Source of the DNA: Rheinheimera sp. SA_1
Lineage (GTDB): Bacteria > Pseudomonadota > Gammaproteobacteria > Enterobacterales > Alteromonadaceae
Direction: 5' to 3'
Length of the DNA stretch: 64,000 nucleotides
Assembly: GCF_001669775.1 (NCBI RefSeq)
Contig: NZ_LXWK01000002.1
Coordinates: 23,381 to 87,380, forward strand
Part shown: positions 56,188 to 63,079 of the stretch, piece by piece
Numbering within the stretch: the stretch's first letter is position 1
Layout of the letters: each line of letters starts with the position of its first letter
Notes under the pieces: generated by a model
The model's database searches: none
What the model was told of the DNA's origin: nothing
Seen by the model: only the letters and a program-made list of their open reading frames with translations
Program-made: the position numbers and the translations under genes

Positions 56188-56317
56188 AGTCACAAACTTA
56201 ATTAAAACTACTTTTAGGTTTTTGGTCGTTTTACTGGCCATAGTCACAATCTTAATTAAATTTCATGCGTTGTAACTTATTGATTTTTAAAAGGTGGTAG
56301 TCACAAACTTAATTACA
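56188..56317. repeat. Three spaced direct repeats, putative transposon end
   Basis: A 17-base unit AGTCACAAACTTAATTA occurs at 56188-56204, 56242-56258 (one mismatch) and 56299-56315, spaced 54 and 57 bases apart. On the minus strand the outermost copy begins TGTAATTAAGTTTGTGAC, so the block starts with TGT. TGT/ACA termini with several spaced binding sites are typical of Tn7-like and Tn402-like transposons. No transposase gene is nearby. Confidence 0.6.
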
Positions 56318-56349
56318 CGCTGACAGTTTGTTAAACTGAACTCCAAAAA

Positions 56350-56378
56350 CCGGCGCCAACAATAGCGCCGGTTTTTTT
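56350..56378. terminator. Intrinsic terminator hairpin, bidirectional
   Basis: Stem CCGGCGC/GCGCCGG with an 8-base loop, a T-run after it and an A-run before it. No gene ends near it on the plus strand, so it appears orphaned, possibly left from a lost gene. Confidence 0.75.
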
Positions 56379-56765
56379 ATCGGTAAAATGCACCGATTTG
56401 CTAAACAAGAAAATACTGTAGGTTTGATAAGCGCAGCGCCATCGAACAAAAGTGCCAACAAAAAATTATTCAGCAAACACTCGCGTTCTTCACGTTTGCA
56501 ACAACAACAGTTTTACCACTAGATCGCTTTTGCATGATTTGGTGATTGCCCTATGGCATAAGAACAAGTGCCATTTTTGATAGGTGCGGTTGGAAATGCG
56601 CCCAAACCGGGAATCGCGGAAAATGGGGGTAAATTTATGAGTTTTTTGTTACAAAATGGTGTGGGTTCACAGGGTTGGTTTCGTCCGGTGTGTCGTTTAA
56701 GCTTTAGCGCAAAATTGCAAAAAGACAAACCCATCCACTCAACCAGCGCAGTGAAGGAAAATCAG
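56379..56765. other. Region upstream of the TPR-like gene
   Basis: About 390 bases with no supported gene. Both strands of 56520-56740 stay open for about 70 codons (MPFLIGAVGNAPKPG on the plus strand), but neither reading has a good ribosome site. This kind of two-strand openness suggests a dispersed repeat or composition effect rather than coding. Confidence 0.35.
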
Positions 56766-57767
56766 ATGATAAATGATACTGTTAGATTGATTGTTGGCGC
56801 TTTGTATATCTGCTCCGCAGCGTTTGTCCAAGCGTCACCAGTTAACAATAGTTTCAGAGAGCTTGAGCAAGCCTACTATCAGAGACAATATCAGTTGCTT
56901 GCCAGTAAACTGCAGGCAATCGAAAGTAAAGATGTCAAAGTTGAGATCCTTGAGGTTGCGCTCGCTGTTGCCACCAATCAAAAAGACCAGCAAGCGCAAC
57001 TTGAAGCCTTAACCGAACGTCATCCTAACTCCGCACAAGTGCGTTATTTTGCAGGAAAGCTTTGGTTCCAAATAAAAGAGCAGTCGAGCTTGTTTAACAA
57101 ACTCGGATTGGTGGATAAATCGAATGACAGCTACATTATTGCCGCGAAATTAGAGCCGGAAAATCCGCAATATCTGGTTGAAGCGGCAAAAGCACTCGCT
57201 ATAGAAAGCGGCTTTTTGGATTCTGATAAGAAAGAATCAAAAGCCATCGTCGACAAACTGGCAAACCTCGATAAACACTATTACTACCTCGCTTTGATGG
57301 ATTACTTGCAGAATACGCAAAACGCCAAAGAAGCAAAAAAAACGGTCACTACTATCCAGTCTGAATTTAATGATGATGTGGTATTAATGAATCGCGCGGC
57401 AAACTTATTGTGGACTTTTTCCGATAAAACAGGGGCTCAGCAATTATTTGTCGATAGCTGCAAAATAAAAACTATTACAGTAGAACAGCTGCCACAGTGG
57501 CAGGAGGCTTGTATGTCGTCGGCTTATCTTGCACTCCAAAATCATGGTGACAAACAACAAGCACTTGAGGCGCTTACTTTATTACTGAGCGGCGATAAAG
57601 TAAGAGATGAGCAATATGTCGATTATTTGATGGTCTATGCCGAGCTTAGCAAAGATGTCGCAGATAAAGAAACTGCAGTAAAAAGTTATCAACAAGCATT
57701 AGAGATAACGACCGAACGTTCAACCCAAAAAGATATCCGTAAAGAACTGAAAAAATTAACTAATTGA
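56766..57767 (+). CDS. Exported TPR-like helical repeat protein
   Basis: A 333-residue protein with a signal peptide (LIVGALYICSAAFVQA) and degenerate tetratricopeptide-type helical repeats (for example DSYIIAAKLEPENPQYLVEA and ETAVKSYQQALEITT). No catalytic motif is seen. GAAGGAAAA precedes ATG 56766; the frame is open further upstream but lacks a signal peptide there. It is convergent with the integrase gene. It probably acts in the periplasm as a protein-interaction scaffold; the partner is unknown. Confidence 0.7.
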   Translation: MINDTVRLIVGALYICSAAFVQASPVNNSFRELEQAYYQRQYQLLASKLQAIESKDVKVEILEVALAVATNQKDQQAQLEALTERHPNSAQVRYFAGKLWFQIKEQSSLFNKLGLVDKSNDSYIIAAKLEPENPQYLVEAAKALAIESGFLDSDKKESKAIVDKLANLDKHYYYLALMDYLQNTQNAKEAKKTVTTIQSEFNDDVVLMNRAANLLWTFSDKTGAQQLFVDSCKIKTITVEQLPQWQEACMSSAYLALQNHGDKQQALEALTLLLSGDKVRDEQYVDYLMVYAELSKDVADKETAVKSYQQALEITTERSTQKDIRKELKKLTN

Positions 57768-57825
57768 ATTCGACAAAACTTTGGTTTCGCAGTTTATGCG
57801 CTCAACAATTGTCGTTTGCGCGCAT

Positions 57826-58797
57826 TTACGACTGCAATAACAACGACAGCGGGCTTTTAACCGCATTACCACCACGCTGCAAGACATGGGTATAAATTTG
57901 GGTGGTTTTCACATCGCTATGGCCAAGTTGTTCCTGCACAGTGCGGATATCGACACCGGCTTCAAGTAAGTTGGTAGCGAAACTATGGCGTAATGTGTGG
58001 CAAGTGACGTTTTTTTGGATCTTCGCTAAATAAGCAGCTGATTTGATGGCTCGGCGCAAGGTGGTTTCATCCAAATGATGCCGACGGATGAGATTCGATT
58101 CAGGATCTCGACTCAATTGGTAAGAAGGAAACAAATACTGCCAGGCTAACGACTTAGGCGCGGCCGGGAATTTGCGCGCCAGGGCAAAAGGCAACCAGAC
58201 TCCAGCATAATCGGGGTTGAGCAGATCGGCCTGAAAATACTCATCCACCTTTTTGATCTGTGCGTGCAGGGCGGGGATAAGCTCAGGTGCCAGCGTGACC
58301 CGCCGGTTTTTATTGCCTTTGCCTTGCCAAACCATCACTGACAGATAGTCAAAGTCGATATCTTTGACCCGCAGTCGCACCGCTTCCATTAATCGCAATC
58401 CACTGCCATAGAGAAGTTGCGCCAGTAATTTGTAACGCGGATCGATGCCGAATAAAAGTTGCTGCACCTCAAGCCGGGTGAGTACCACAGGTAATTTTTG
58501 CGGCGTGCGGGCTTTATTAAAATCGAGTTGAATTGTCAGTGGACGGCGCAAAATATGCCGGTATAAAAAGACTAATGCATTCAGAGCGGTGGCTTGAGTT
58601 TTAACTGCCACATGGCGGTCATTCGCCAGAAAAGACAGAAAGCGTTCCACATCGGCATTGCCTAAATCGGCAGGGTGTTGTTTTTTATGAAATAAAATAA
58701 AGAACTTAATCCAGTACAGATAAGTTTCAATGGTGCGTTTGGCATAACGCTGAAACACCATACGCTCGCGAACAAAATCTAAAAATGGAGAGGCCAT
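57826..58797 (-). CDS. intI: Integron integrase IntI
   Basis: A 323-residue tyrosine recombinase that recombines attC and attI sites. Catalytic residues are visible: Arg135 (GSGLRLMEAVRLR), His267 and Arg270 (CHTLRHSFATNLL), His293 (LGHSDVKTTQ) and Tyr302 (IYTHV). The integron-specific insertion is present around 200-245 (LPFALARKFPAAPKSLAWQY, then FPS and RRHHLDE), which separates IntI from XerC/XerD. It is divergent from the cassette array, as is standard. ATG 58797 is chosen because the family N-terminus starts there; a LexA site lies 18 bases upstream. The gene appears intact. Confidence 0.96.
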   Translation of the reverse strand: MASPFLDFVRERMVFQRYAKRTIETYLYWIKFFILFHKKQHPADLGNADVERFLSFLANDRHVAVKTQATALNALVFLYRHILRRPLTIQLDFNKARTPQKLPVVLTRLEVQQLLFGIDPRYKLLAQLLYGSGLRLMEAVRLRVKDIDFDYLSVMVWQGKGNKNRRVTLAPELIPALHAQIKKVDEYFQADLLNPDYAGVWLPFALARKFPAAPKSLAWQYLFPSYQLSRDPESNLIRRHHLDETTLRRAIKSAAYLAKIQKNVTCHTLRHSFATNLLEAGVDIRTVQEQLGHSDVKTTQIYTHVLQRGGNAVKSPLSLLLQS

Positions 58798-58814
58798 AAC
58801 ACATCTGCAAATAG

Positions 58815-58830
58815 CTGTTGTTATATACAG
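58815..58830 (-). promoter_or_regulatory. LexA (SOS) box upstream of intI
   Basis: The minus strand reads CTGTATATAACAACAG, a CTG-N10-CAG site with the A/T-rich centre typical of gammaproteobacterial LexA boxes. It overlaps the likely -10 of the intI promoter (TGTATA, with TGGCAA 18 bases upstream). SOS control of integron integrases is established for Vibrio and class 1 integrons. Confidence 0.88.
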
Positions 58831-58916
58831 TAGTTTACTGAGTTTTTTTGCCACCGTCTCGCGGGCACGAAACCGTTGTTGAGCTGAGCTGGTTTGGTTT
58901 ACTTGGGTAGAAGTGG

Positions 58917-58945
58917 TTGATTTAATGTGGGTTAAAGGTTAACTT
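58917..58945 (+). promoter_or_regulatory. Candidate attI core with overlapping cassette promoter
   Basis: GTTAACT at 58938-58944 is the only GTTRRRY-like core between intI and the first cassette, and it equals the R' core of attC10. TTGATT (58917-58922) and TAACTT (58940-58945) with a 17-base spacer could form the cassette promoter. Both assignments are inferred from position and motif. Confidence 0.55.
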
Positions 58946-59040
58946 CTTTTGAGTAAAATTTATGAAAGAATGCAGCAGAATTTGCGTCTTGTGGGTTCTT
59001 TGCATTCTATTAAATTGTCATGTGCCACTAAGGAGAAGCT

Positions 59041-59277
59041 TTGAAGAAGTACATGGCTGTTGAGAATTTCAAGCCTGGTCTAATGGAAGATAATTACAAG
59101 GTTTACAACGCTAAGGGGCGTCAATTCCCAGACGGCTTGTACTATTTGAATTCATGGGTAAACATAGAGAAAAACATCTGCTTTCAACTGATGGAATCAA
59201 ATGATGAGTCTTTGTTTTATGTGTGGTTTAAAAAGTGGGAGCAGTTTGTTGATTTTGAACTGTACCCGCTTGACTAA
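59041..59277 (+). CDS. Cassette 1: DUF3303 family protein
   Basis: A 78-residue protein matching DUF3303: MAVENFKPGLMEDNYKVYNA, GLYYLNSWV, CFQLMESNDESLF and FVDFELYPL. These are small dimeric ferredoxin-like proteins of unknown function, common in cassettes. The start is TTG with AAGGAGA just upstream. The leader from the attI core to the start is about 100 bases, which is long for a cassette. Confidence 0.85.
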   Translation: MKKYMAVENFKPGLMEDNYKVYNAKGRQFPDGLYYLNSWVNIEKNICFQLMESNDESLFYVWFKKWEQFVDFELYPLD

Positions 59278-59279
59278 GC

Positions 59280-59376
59280 ACATAACAATCCGCGTCATTC
59301 GGGGCCTGCGACCCCTGCGACCCCTGCGACCCCTGCGACGCTCACTGCGTTCGCGCGCATGCGCGGGGCGTTAGCT
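59280..59376 (+). repeat. attC1
   Basis: R'' ACATAAC (59280-59286) and R' GTTAGCT (59370-59376). The interior contains tandem copies of a 9-base unit (CTGCGACCC, about 3.5 copies around 59306-59340), which lengthens the site to 97 bases. Confidence 0.85.
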
Positions 59377-59392
59377 TTAGAAGTGAAGACCG

Positions 59393-59674
59393 ATGAAGTA
59401 CCTATTATCTGTATTAACCATTGCAGCTTTTTCAAGTGGCTGTACCACAACAGTTCCTCAGTACCCGGAAGGCTATGTTCAGCTTCTATTTGATATCTCG
59501 GAAGAAGGAACAACAGAGAACATAAAAGTTATTAAATCTGTTCCGAGTGGTTTCTTTGATAAAGAAGCAAAAACAGCTCTGTCTAAATGGAAATACGAAC
59601 CAAAGTTAGAAAATGGCATAGCTGTCCGACAAGTTGGTATTAAAGTGCAACTAGATTTTAGTTCTCAGCAATGA
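59393..59674 (+). CDS. Cassette 2: small TonB-C-like lipoprotein
   Basis: A 93-residue protein with a lipoprotein signal (LTIAAFSSGCTTT, lipobox SSGC). The remainder is a TonB C-terminal-like domain (VQLLFDISEEGTTENIKVIK split here by motif, then FDKEAKTALSKWKYEPK). It should be membrane-anchored in the envelope. A stand-alone TonB-C lipoprotein without the TonB membrane helix probably does not energise transport; it may bind peptidoglycan or envelope proteins. Confidence 0.8.
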   Translation: MKYLLSVLTIAAFSSGCTTTVPQYPEGYVQLLFDISEEGTTENIKVIKSVPSGFFDKEAKTALSKWKYEPKLENGIAVRQVGIKVQLDFSSQQ

Positions 59675-59678
59675 GTAA

Positions 59679-59739
59679 AGTTAACTAGGCCTGTCAGCAG
59701 CGCTCCCGTCTCACTCGGTTTCTCCTGGCGTTGTTAGCA
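59679..59739 (+). repeat. attC2
   Basis: Left core AGTTAAC (59679-59685) and R' GTTAGCA (59733-59739). The 61-base length and a short imperfect stem make it the smallest attC in the array. Confidence 0.7.
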
Positions 59740-59765
59740 TACAAAGTCGAAATCGGAGTAATCGT

Positions 59766-59837
59766 GTGTTTGCAGTACGTTCGGTAGCTTTGTCTGTTCG
59801 TTTCGTCAGCGTGGTTTTGTCGTTTTGCTGTCGTTAG
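59766..59837 (+). CDS. Cassette 3: possible 23-residue microprotein
   Basis: The only frame in this 207-base cassette starts with GTG, has CGGAG seven to eight bases upstream, and encodes a Val/Ser/Arg-rich peptide (FAVRSVALSVRFVSVVLSFC). It is hydrophobic enough to enter a membrane. It may be real or chance; otherwise the cassette is non-coding. Confidence 0.35.
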   Translation: MFAVRSVALSVRFVSVVLSFCCR

Positions 59838-59877
59838 TTTTTAAATTGCACGGCTGGTGCTGTTTGTTGCATGGCCT

Positions 59878-59946
59878 TGCTAACAAGGCGTGCCATAGGG
59901 GCGACAAACCGCTGGCGGTTTGTCGCCCGTGCGCTTGGTGTTATAT
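59878..59946 (+). repeat. attC3
   Basis: R'' TGCTAAC (59878-59884) and R' GTTATAT (59940-59946). The centre forms a strong perfect hairpin, GCGACAAACC/GGTTTGTCGC around GCTGGC-type loop bases (59901-59926). Confidence 0.82.
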
Positions 59947-60012
59947 GCTTTCGAGACAATCTTCATCCGACTTCCAGTTGACATGATGTTGTTCTTTCAG
60001 CAGGATATAAGT

Positions 60013-60063
60013 ATGAATCTAAATCTTACACACAAAGTATCTCGAATTATCATCATTCCATAG
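60013..60063 (+). CDS. Cassette 4: putative 16-residue leader peptide
   Basis: ATG 60013 has AGGA seven bases upstream and encodes MNLNLTHKVSRIIIIP followed by TAG. Four consecutive isoleucine codons (60046-60057) overlap the first arm of a set of alternative hairpins before the kinase gene. The layout resembles amino-acid attenuator leader peptides. Existence as a translated peptide is inferred. Confidence 0.4.
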   Translation: MNLNLTHKVSRIIIIP

Positions 60064-60128
60064 GAATGGTGGGAGTTTTGATGTGTCTGTAGTTTATCAA
60101 ACCCACCCCATAGAGGTGGGTTTTCTAT
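60054..60128 (+). promoter_or_regulatory. Cassette 4: attenuator-like alternative hairpins and terminator
   Basis: Arm 1 CATTCC (60054-60059) can pair with arm 2 GGAATG (60063-60068). The adjacent GGTGGG (60068-60073) can pair with arm 3 CCCACC (60102-60107). Arm 3 can instead pair with arm 4 GGTGGG (60115-60120) in a 9-base terminator stem followed by TTTTCT. Mutually exclusive pairing of this kind is the logic of transcription attenuation. Confidence 0.5.
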
Positions 60129-60166
60129 TTCTGCCTCATGGGAATAATTTACATAAAGGAGGCAGT

Positions 60167-60682
60167 ATGAAAAAAATAGCAGTTTTTGGTAAGCCCGGGA
60201 GCGGTAAATCTACTTTAAGCAAAGCGCTTGCGTTGGCAACTGGTATACAGTTACATCAGCTAGATTCGATAGTGTACAAAAAGAATGGGGAGCTGGTAGA
60301 TCGTAGTTCATTCGATGAAACACATGAGCGTATCTTATCGTCTGGAAATTGGATCATTGATGGGTTTGGACCAATAAACTCATTTCACCAGCGTTTGGAA
60401 GCAGCAGATACATTGGTTTACATTGATCTGCCATACATAACAAGCTACTGGTTTGTGACAAAGAGACTTCTAAAAGGGCTTTTCATCAAACCTGAAGGTT
60501 GGCCTGAGGGCAGTTCGGTACTAAAAGGTACTCTCGAGAGCTATAAAATTTTACGGCTATGCCCAAAATTCTGGAATGGCGATTTCACTGCCAGATTAGA
60601 AGCAATGTCAGATAAAAAGTCATTATACATTGTTAAGTCGGTCTCTGAGCTAAATAATTTTGTATACCGAAATATCAAATAA
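60167..60682 (+). CDS. Cassette 4: P-loop nucleoside/adenylate kinase-like protein
   Basis: A 171-residue P-loop protein of the FlaR/topology-modulation or shikimate/adenylate-kinase-like group. Walker A is VFGKPGSGKSTLSKALA, followed by LHQLDSIVY, WIIDGFGP and a Walker-B-like TLVYIDLPYI. AAAGGAGG before ATG 60167 is a very strong ribosome site, preferred over a GTG at 60083 in frame that lies inside the hairpin region. The phosphate acceptor is unknown. Confidence 0.82.
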   Translation: MKKIAVFGKPGSGKSTLSKALALATGIQLHQLDSIVYKKNGELVDRSSFDETHERILSSGNWIIDGFGPINSFHQRLEAADTLVYIDLPYITSYWFVTKRLLKGLFIKPEGWPEGSSVLKGTLESYKILRLCPKFWNGDFTARLEAMSDKKSLYIVKSVSELNNFVYRNIK

Positions 60683-60686
60683 ATGC

Positions 60687-60768
60687 ATATAACAATCCAA
60701 GGCAGTGGGAAATATTTTGCAGCGCTATGCTCAAAACGCAAAATAATCCCCTGCTTGGGGCGTTATGT
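60687..60768 (+). repeat. attC4
   Basis: R'' ATATAAC (60687-60693) and R' GTTATGT (60762-60768), 82 bases, with a long imperfect stem. Confidence 0.85.
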
Positions 60769-60790
60769 CTAAACATCATGAGAATTCAAC

Positions 60791-61158
60791 TTGATCTCAA
60801 TTGAGCGATATTTAGCAGTTTTGTTTAAATGCACCATCGTAAGCTGTGCAGTCACGCTTTTTGGATCATTATTGTTTAAAGCAAATCACCATGTGTTTGG
60901 TTTACTTTGCTTATAGGCGCTGTGGTTGGATTTTATGGAAGTTTAAGCTATTGCACATATATCGCCTCTAAAAGTAGCAGTATATTGCTGAGATATATTT
61001 TTATTATCTCACTTGCAACTGCGATTCTACTAAGTTCTTTAGGTTACTTGGTGCAAATTTTGAGTCTGGCGCTGTTTGTTTTTTGTGCTCTATTGTCTTT
61101 CGTGACAATAAGATTTATTTATATAGCAATTTCAAATGCACTATTTAGATCCGATTGA
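60791..61158 (+). pseudogene. Cassette 5: frameshifted membrane-protein gene
   Basis: From TTG 60791 a frame encodes ISIERYLAVLFKCTIVSCA and continues to HHVFGLLCL before TAG at about 60912. The next frame takes over at that point (LLIGAVVGFYGSLSYC...) and ends at TGA 61158. Adding one T in the ACTTTGCTT run joins them into one protein of about 120 residues with four membrane helices. This is either a real one-base deletion or a sequencing error. A shorter product starting at TTG 60907 (83 residues) is possible. No family recognised. Confidence 0.65.
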
Positions 61159-61175
61159 TTTGCATTGCACAAAAA

Positions 61176-61259
61176 ACATAATAAGTTGCTCTTGGTCGTC
61201 CCTGCGTGGATGGGACGTCCAACGCGTTGCGTTGTCCGCCCCAAAGCAAATAGGTATGT
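61176..61259 (+). repeat. attC5 with degenerate cores
   Basis: ACATAAT (61176-61182) replaces the R'' consensus, with AAT instead of AAC. GGTATGT (61253-61259) replaces GTTATGT. The stem is still visible: TTGCT and TTGG on the left match AGCAA and CCAA on the right. It may recombine poorly. Confidence 0.65.
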
Positions 61260-61263
61260 GTGA

Positions 61264-61644
61264 ATGAGCATGAACTGGACTGAGATTTCTTTATTCAAGG
61301 GCATCGATTTAAATGATTCCTTTGTGCTCGGATGGAGTCTTGTGCCGGGGAGGCTGGCTTTTGAACTTGAAGCTAGTATTTGGCCAGAGTCAGACTATTA
61401 CATTGCGGCCAAGCCTAATGAATACACTTGTTACCGAAAGGCTACTCTCGAATTCGTCGGGATAAATGAGGTTCATGGATTGTTGCCAATCGAATCTGTT
61501 TGTTTCGCCCAAGATCCGGACGGGTCAATTGACTACGGTAATATTGATGTATTGGTAAAACAGGAAAGCACCTACCAAGTATTTGGTGATTTTGGTGAGT
61601 TAGAGATAATCGGTGGGGAACTTCGGTTTGCAGTCCATACATAA
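61264..61644 (+). CDS. Cassette 6: hypothetical acidic protein
   Basis: A 126-residue soluble, acidic protein (WTEISLFKGIDLNDSFVLGW, GELEIIGGELRFAVHT at the end). It has no signal peptide or membrane segment. The pattern of beta strands with a final GELRF-type strand is seen in many small unknown proteins; no family was assigned. Its stop overlaps the attC6 R'' core. Confidence 0.7.
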   Translation: MSMNWTEISLFKGIDLNDSFVLGWSLVPGRLAFELEASIWPESDYYIAAKPNEYTCYRKATLEFVGINEVHGLLPIESVCFAQDPDGSIDYGNIDVLVKQESTYQVFGDFGELEIIGGELRFAVHT

Positions 61645-61722
61645 CAAGGCGCTGTTGGCGCCGCTTACGCGACTGGGACGGCTTACGCTACGCTCCAGCC
61701 GACCCAAAGCTTATAGTTAGGC
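61639..61722 (+). repeat. attC6
   Basis: R'' ACATAAC (61639-61645) and a perfect R' GTTAGGC (61716-61722), 84 bases. The stop codon of cassette 6 lies within R''. Confidence 0.9.
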
Positions 61723-61730
61723 AGTTACAA

Positions 61731-62057
61731 ATGCTGAATCAAAGTCAGACATTATTTAAAAGATCTCTTTTGGTAATATCAATTCTCGCGGCGTACCTAT
61801 TAATTCTTCGCGGAGCTATTAGTCTCTTTCATCCCAAATTGGGTGAGTTACTTGTACTGGTAAATTACATAGGTGGTGAATATGCAATGTTTTGGGTGCT
61901 TGAACATATATCTGCGCCAACTTACGATTTTCTAGTCCACTCAATTTGGGGAAATACGACCGCATTTTTTACTTTGCTTTTTTGCATTTTTTTATTTGCA
62001 GTTGTTTTAACACAACCCAAAACAAAATGCGGCGCAAATGCCATACAAGTGCCTTAA
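61731..62057 (+). CDS. Cassette 7: hypothetical membrane protein
   Basis: A 108-residue protein with membrane helices near residues 12-32 and 75-95 and a more polar middle. No family recognised. The start lies nine bases after the previous attC, so translation probably relies on weak upstream signals. The stop is inside attC7. Confidence 0.65.
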   Translation: MLNQSQTLFKRSLLVISILAAYLLILRGAISLFHPKLGELLVLVNYIGGEYAMFWVLEHISAPTYDFLVHSIWGNTTAFFTLLFCIFLFAVVLTQPKTKCGANAIQVP

Positions 62058-62120
62058 ACATCGCGGCCTTCGGCCGCTGGACTCGCAACAAGTTGCTCGC
62101 CGTTTAGGCGATAGTTAGGT
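62053..62120 (+). repeat. attC7
   Basis: R'' CTTAAAC (62053-62059) and R' GTTAGGT (62114-62120). The arms CTTAAACATCGC and GCGATAGTTAGGT pair well; 68 bases. Confidence 0.85.
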
Positions 62121-62127
62121 GTAGATA

Positions 62128-62652
62128 ATGTCTGTAGTGAAAAACAAGCATATTGAAATTTTTGTTGAATTCTTGAGGTTACTCTCGAGCTTACTCGACA
62201 AGGTCGAGGAACATTTTGGTGGTGATGAACGTATACTCCATGAAAGACTTAGTCCTGATATGTTCCCTCTATGTGTTCAAGTAGAGATTGTGGCAAGTTT
62301 CGCCTTAAGGTCCTGTTGTCCTATTGCGGGCGTAGAAGTCAATTCGTACTCCCGTGAGGTTAAATCATTTGCAAATCTAAGGGCTCAACTTGAGGATACA
62401 TTCAACTACATTACAAGTTTGGATGAAAAGCATAGCAACCTCGAAGTAGTCATTGAAGATATGGCTGGCCCGTCGCCAATCTCAATGAAAGCAGAGGATT
62501 TTCTAATGCGTTTTGCGTATCCAAATTTCTATTTCCACCTAGGTATGGTTTATGCCATTGCTCGGTCTCGAGGCGTGCCTCTAACAAAAGGGGACTTTGA
62601 TGGGCTTCATCAGTATCCTCCAGGTTTTTCATTTGAGCGTGGTGGCACCTAA
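62128..62652 (+). CDS. Cassette 8: DUF1993 family protein
   Basis: A 174-residue protein with the DUF1993 signature: LHERLSPDMFPLCVQVEI near residue 40, IAGVEV, then FLMRFAYPNFYFHLGMVYAI and RSRGVPLTKGDFDG. It is a DinB-like helical bundle of unknown function and a frequent integron cassette protein. The stop overlaps the attC8 R'' core. Confidence 0.88.
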   Translation: MSVVKNKHIEIFVEFLRLLSSLLDKVEEHFGGDERILHERLSPDMFPLCVQVEIVASFALRSCCPIAGVEVNSYSREVKSFANLRAQLEDTFNYITSLDEKHSNLEVVIEDMAGPSPISMKAEDFLMRFAYPNFYFHLGMVYAIARSRGVPLTKGDFDGLHQYPPGFSFERGGT

Positions 62653-62727
62653 CAAGTCGCGCACTTTGAGGCCTGTGGCCGTGGCGACGCTCACCCAGGG
62701 TTCGCGCGCGTGCGCTTATAGTTATGT
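62647..62727 (+). repeat. attC8
   Basis: Perfect R'' ACCTAAC (62647-62653) and R' GTTATGT (62721-62727), 81 bases. The interior GCGACGCTCAC and TTCGCGCGC blocks resemble attC1, suggesting a shared origin. Confidence 0.9.
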
Positions 62728-62758
62728 TTTTCCATAGCCTCATAAAAAGGAGTTTATT

Positions 62759-62965
62759 TTGGGCGGTGTAAGTATTTGGCAAATTTTAATGCTATTCGTA
62801 ATGTTATTAATCTGGGTGTTACCTTGGGTGCTTGCTTTAATGTCAAAAAAAGCAAAAGGAATGCACAAAATAATTTGGTTTCTAATGTCGTTCTCTATAT
62901 CGTGGATTGGTTACTTAGTTTATTACTTCGTTGTTATCAAAGAGCTACCAGAGAACAACACATAA
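62759..62965 (+). CDS. Cassette 9: small two-helix membrane protein (PLDc_N-like)
   Basis: A 68-residue protein starting at TTG with AAAGGAG seven bases upstream. Two membrane helices are separated by SKKAKGMHKIIW, a pattern like the phospholipase-D N-terminal (PLDc_N) segment found in many small proteins. No enzymatic domain. Its stop is adjacent to attC9. Confidence 0.7.
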   Translation: MGGVSIWQILMLFVMLLIWVLPWVLALMSKKAKGMHKIIWFLMSFSISWIGYLVYYFVVIKELPENNT

Positions 62966-63052
62966 CAAGCAAATCGTATTCGCCAATGCTGTGCATGGGC
63001 TGCGACGGCAAAACGCCTGCGCGTTTTCCCGCGCTAAATTTGATATTTATAT
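62960..63052 (+). repeat. attC9
   Basis: R'' ACATAAC (62960-62966) and a degenerate R' TTTATAT (63046-63052), 93 bases. It is nearly identical to the attC of the solitary cassette at 48.6 kb. Confidence 0.82.
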
Positions 63053-63079
63053 GTCCTTTATTGCATAAGTGAGTATTGA

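Noticed and set aside
56188..56315. CRISPR array
   Set aside because: Only three repeats of 17 bases, uneven spacing, no cas genes. A transposon end explains the pattern better.
58962..59063. 33-codon frame overlapping the start of cassette 1
   Set aside because: It overlaps the well-supported DUF3303 gene in another frame; the lipobox-like LLNC is probably accidental.
60083..60166. GTG start extending the cassette 4 kinase by 28 residues
   Set aside because: The extension lies over the terminator hairpin and lacks a ribosome site, whereas ATG 60167 has AAAGGAGG.
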